DNA of 64,000 nucleotides. It comes from Chromobacterium rhizoryzae (GTDB lineage Bacteria; Pseudomonadota; Gammaproteobacteria; Burkholderiales; Chromobacteriaceae). The notes under the pieces are model-generated. The model did not search any database and was not told where the DNA came from. It was given only the letters and a program-made list of their open reading frames with translations. The DNA lies in assembly GCF_020544465.1 (NCBI RefSeq), contig NZ_CP066126.1, forward strand, positions 2,790,001-2,854,000, given 5' to 3'. Both the position numbers and the translations under genes were made by a program. Of this stretch, positions 63,601 through 64,000 are shown piece by piece. Numbering within the stretch: the first letter of the stretch is position 1; each line of letters begins with the position of its first letter.

Positions 63601-64000
63601 CGGCTGCACAAAGCCGGGGATGTTCAGATTGGACACGGTGAAACCGGTCATGCCGGCCTTGGGACGCGAGCCGCGGCCGGTGGCGCCCTCGTCGCGGATT
63701 TCGCCGCCGTTGCCGGTGGACGCGCCGGCGAACGGCGAAATCGCCGTCGGGTGGTTATGGGTTTCCACCTTCATCAGAATATCGGTGGGCTCGCTGTGGT
63801 AAGCGTAGCCGTGGCCGTCCGGCTGCGGATAGAAGCGCTCGATGAAAGCGCCTTCGATCACCGAGGCGTTGTCCTTGTACGCCACCAGCGTGCCTTGCGG
63901 ATTGGCGTCGTGGGTGTCCCGGATCATGCGGAACAGCGACTTTTCCTGCTCCTCGCCGTCGATGATGAATTTGGCGTTAAAGATCTTGTGGCGGCAGTGC
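60697..64000 (-). CDS. purL: Phosphoribosylformylglycinamidine synthase (5' end outside window)
   Basis: FGAM synthase (FGAR plus glutamine and ATP to FGAM), purine synthesis. The visible part is about 1,100 residues of a long, fused type (E. coli 1,295). Synthase regions: ISPFAGASTGNGGEIRDEGA and GNVKLSANWMAAAGHPGEEA. The C-terminal glutaminase has its Cys in LGVCNGCQMMSNL and His/Glu in MMPHPERVFR. The frame is open to the right edge, so a start at 63927 is not the true one; about 195 residues are missing. Confidence 0.96.
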   Translation of the reverse strand, partial: HCRHKIFNAKFIIDGEEQEKSLFRMIRDTHDANPQGTLVAYKDNASVIEGAFIERFYPQPDGHGYAYHSEPTDILMKVETHNHPTAISPFAGASTGNGGEIRDEGATGRGSRPKAGMTGFTVSNLNIPGFVQPWERYSDVAAQYGKPERIASALQIMLEGPIGGAAFNNEFGRPNLTGYFRTFEEVVEGEMRGYHKPIMIAGGLGNIQQQQIHKNEIPEGALLIQLGGPSLLIGLGGGAASSMDTGANSADLDFDSVQRGNPEIERRCQEVIDRCWQMGDANPIVSIHDVGAGGLSNAFPELVNDAGRGAVFHLRKVHLEEKGMTPMQIWSNESQERYVMAVLPQDLERFTALCERERCPFAVLGVATDDGHLQVRDDHFDNHPVDMPLEVLLGKPPRMTRDVSTRERDLAIFDASRFELKETALRVLRNPTVADKSFLITIGDRTVGGMTARDQMVGRWQVPVADVAVTTMGFNTYRGEAMAMGERTPTALFDAPASGRMAIGEALTNIAASFVGHLGNVKLSANWMAAAGHPGEEARLYRTVDAVSKLSQDLGISIPVGKDSLSMKTVWEEAGEKKAVTAPLSLIISAFSPVEDVRKTATPELKEDKDTDLILIDLGYGRCRLGGSIYGQVWKAMEGKAPDVESPHQLAAFFNTVQTLLRDDMLLAYHDRSDGGLFVTLSEMMFAGHIGVTIDLQELVIERKNTQRIIDDFVQPTQEAATHGRLMRVLFNEELGAVLQVKKSDTPEVISRFMKAGIGRELFVIGRVNNKDRLVIKHRGVELFNESRSDLHREWSETSARMQRLRDNPACADSEHLLRSSPKAPGLSAKLSFDVHADPAAPFVAGGARPRLAVLREQGVNGQLEMAAAFDRAGFDTVDVHMSDVISGRVSLADFKGLAACGGFSYGDVLGAGEGWAKSILFNPRARDQFEAFFGRGDTFALGVCNGCQMMSNLSSIIPGAEHWPKFHRNASEQFEARFAMVEVTASPSIFLGDMVGSQLPVVVSHGEGRAVFAPGAQEQALTALRYVDFDGRATQTYPLNPNGSPAGITGVTTADGRFTIMMPHPERVFRTVQNSWHPADWGENGAWYRMFAAARRWVG

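Noticed and set aside
63900..63927. Start codon of purL at 63927
   Set aside because: The frame is open to the window edge and the part to its right encodes conserved-looking purL sequence; the true start is outside.

Overview
The window is a GC-rich, gene-dense chromosomal segment of a Gram-negative bacterium. Gene content (split pqiA, cysND, sodB, phaB, a conserved short HTH gene beside the 4.5S RNA gene, purL) and protein style point to a betaproteobacterium of the Neisseriales, most likely Chromobacterium or a close relative. This is recognition from the sequence, not a database match. No rRNA, tRNA, CRISPR array, prophage or complete insertion sequence is visible, and most genes are housekeeping. 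Both ends cut a gene: a BMP-family binding protein (bases 1-717) and purL (60697 to the end).

Layout. 1-9.2 kb: nucleoside-type binding protein, cysDN (sulfate activation) with a promoter and leader hairpin, a pseudokinase-HDOD-GAF regulator, a class III aminotransferase, a small HTH protein and a flavoprotein. 9.4-20 kb: a chemoreceptor with a periplasmic CxxCH haem motif, dbpA, map, a solitary divergent flagellin, rnk, a hydrolase/ferredoxin pair, dnaB, a second HI0933-type flavoprotein and sodB. 20-25 kb: a GMC oxidoreductase / Tat subunit / aldehyde dehydrogenase operon facing a VWA (CoxE-like) gene across two palindromes. 25-34 kb: a one-TM FtsK, PEBP protein, aspartate/aromatic aminotransferase, NSS transporter, argE. 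34.5-45.5 kb: ffs, HTH regulator, UspA, thioesterase, TerB-like protein, MoxR, xerC, pncC, pgi, orn, M48 protease, pterin dehydratase, rsgA, phaB, free-Met-sulfoxide reductase. 45.6-53 kb: a KfrA-like coiled-coil protein, OmpA lipoprotein, YegD-type Hsp70, an RHH protein, RluF-like synthase and a secreted protein/lipoprotein pair. 53-60.6 kb: amidase, an HHH-pqiA1-pqiA2-pqiB-pqiC operon for intermembrane lipid transport, and a TauE exporter facing a LysR gene over overlapping palindromes.

Most notable structure. A non-coding repeat of about 140 bp occurs in four near-complete copies (5867-6007, 16061-16199, 18105-18244, 40855-40996), one copy decayed at one end (about 960-1095) and two remnants (38569-38608, 58682-58720). 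It has GARCCTGTT-type inverted ends and lies between TAA trinucleotides that look like 3-bp target duplications. In five cases the upstream TAA is the stop codon of a gene (HDOD protein, dnaB, an NTF2-like protein, xerC, orn), always preceded by C. The four near-complete copies all have the same end next to that stop codon. This looks like a MITE that docks on CTAA stop codons and leaves the reading frame intact because the duplication restores the stop. No transposase for it is present here.
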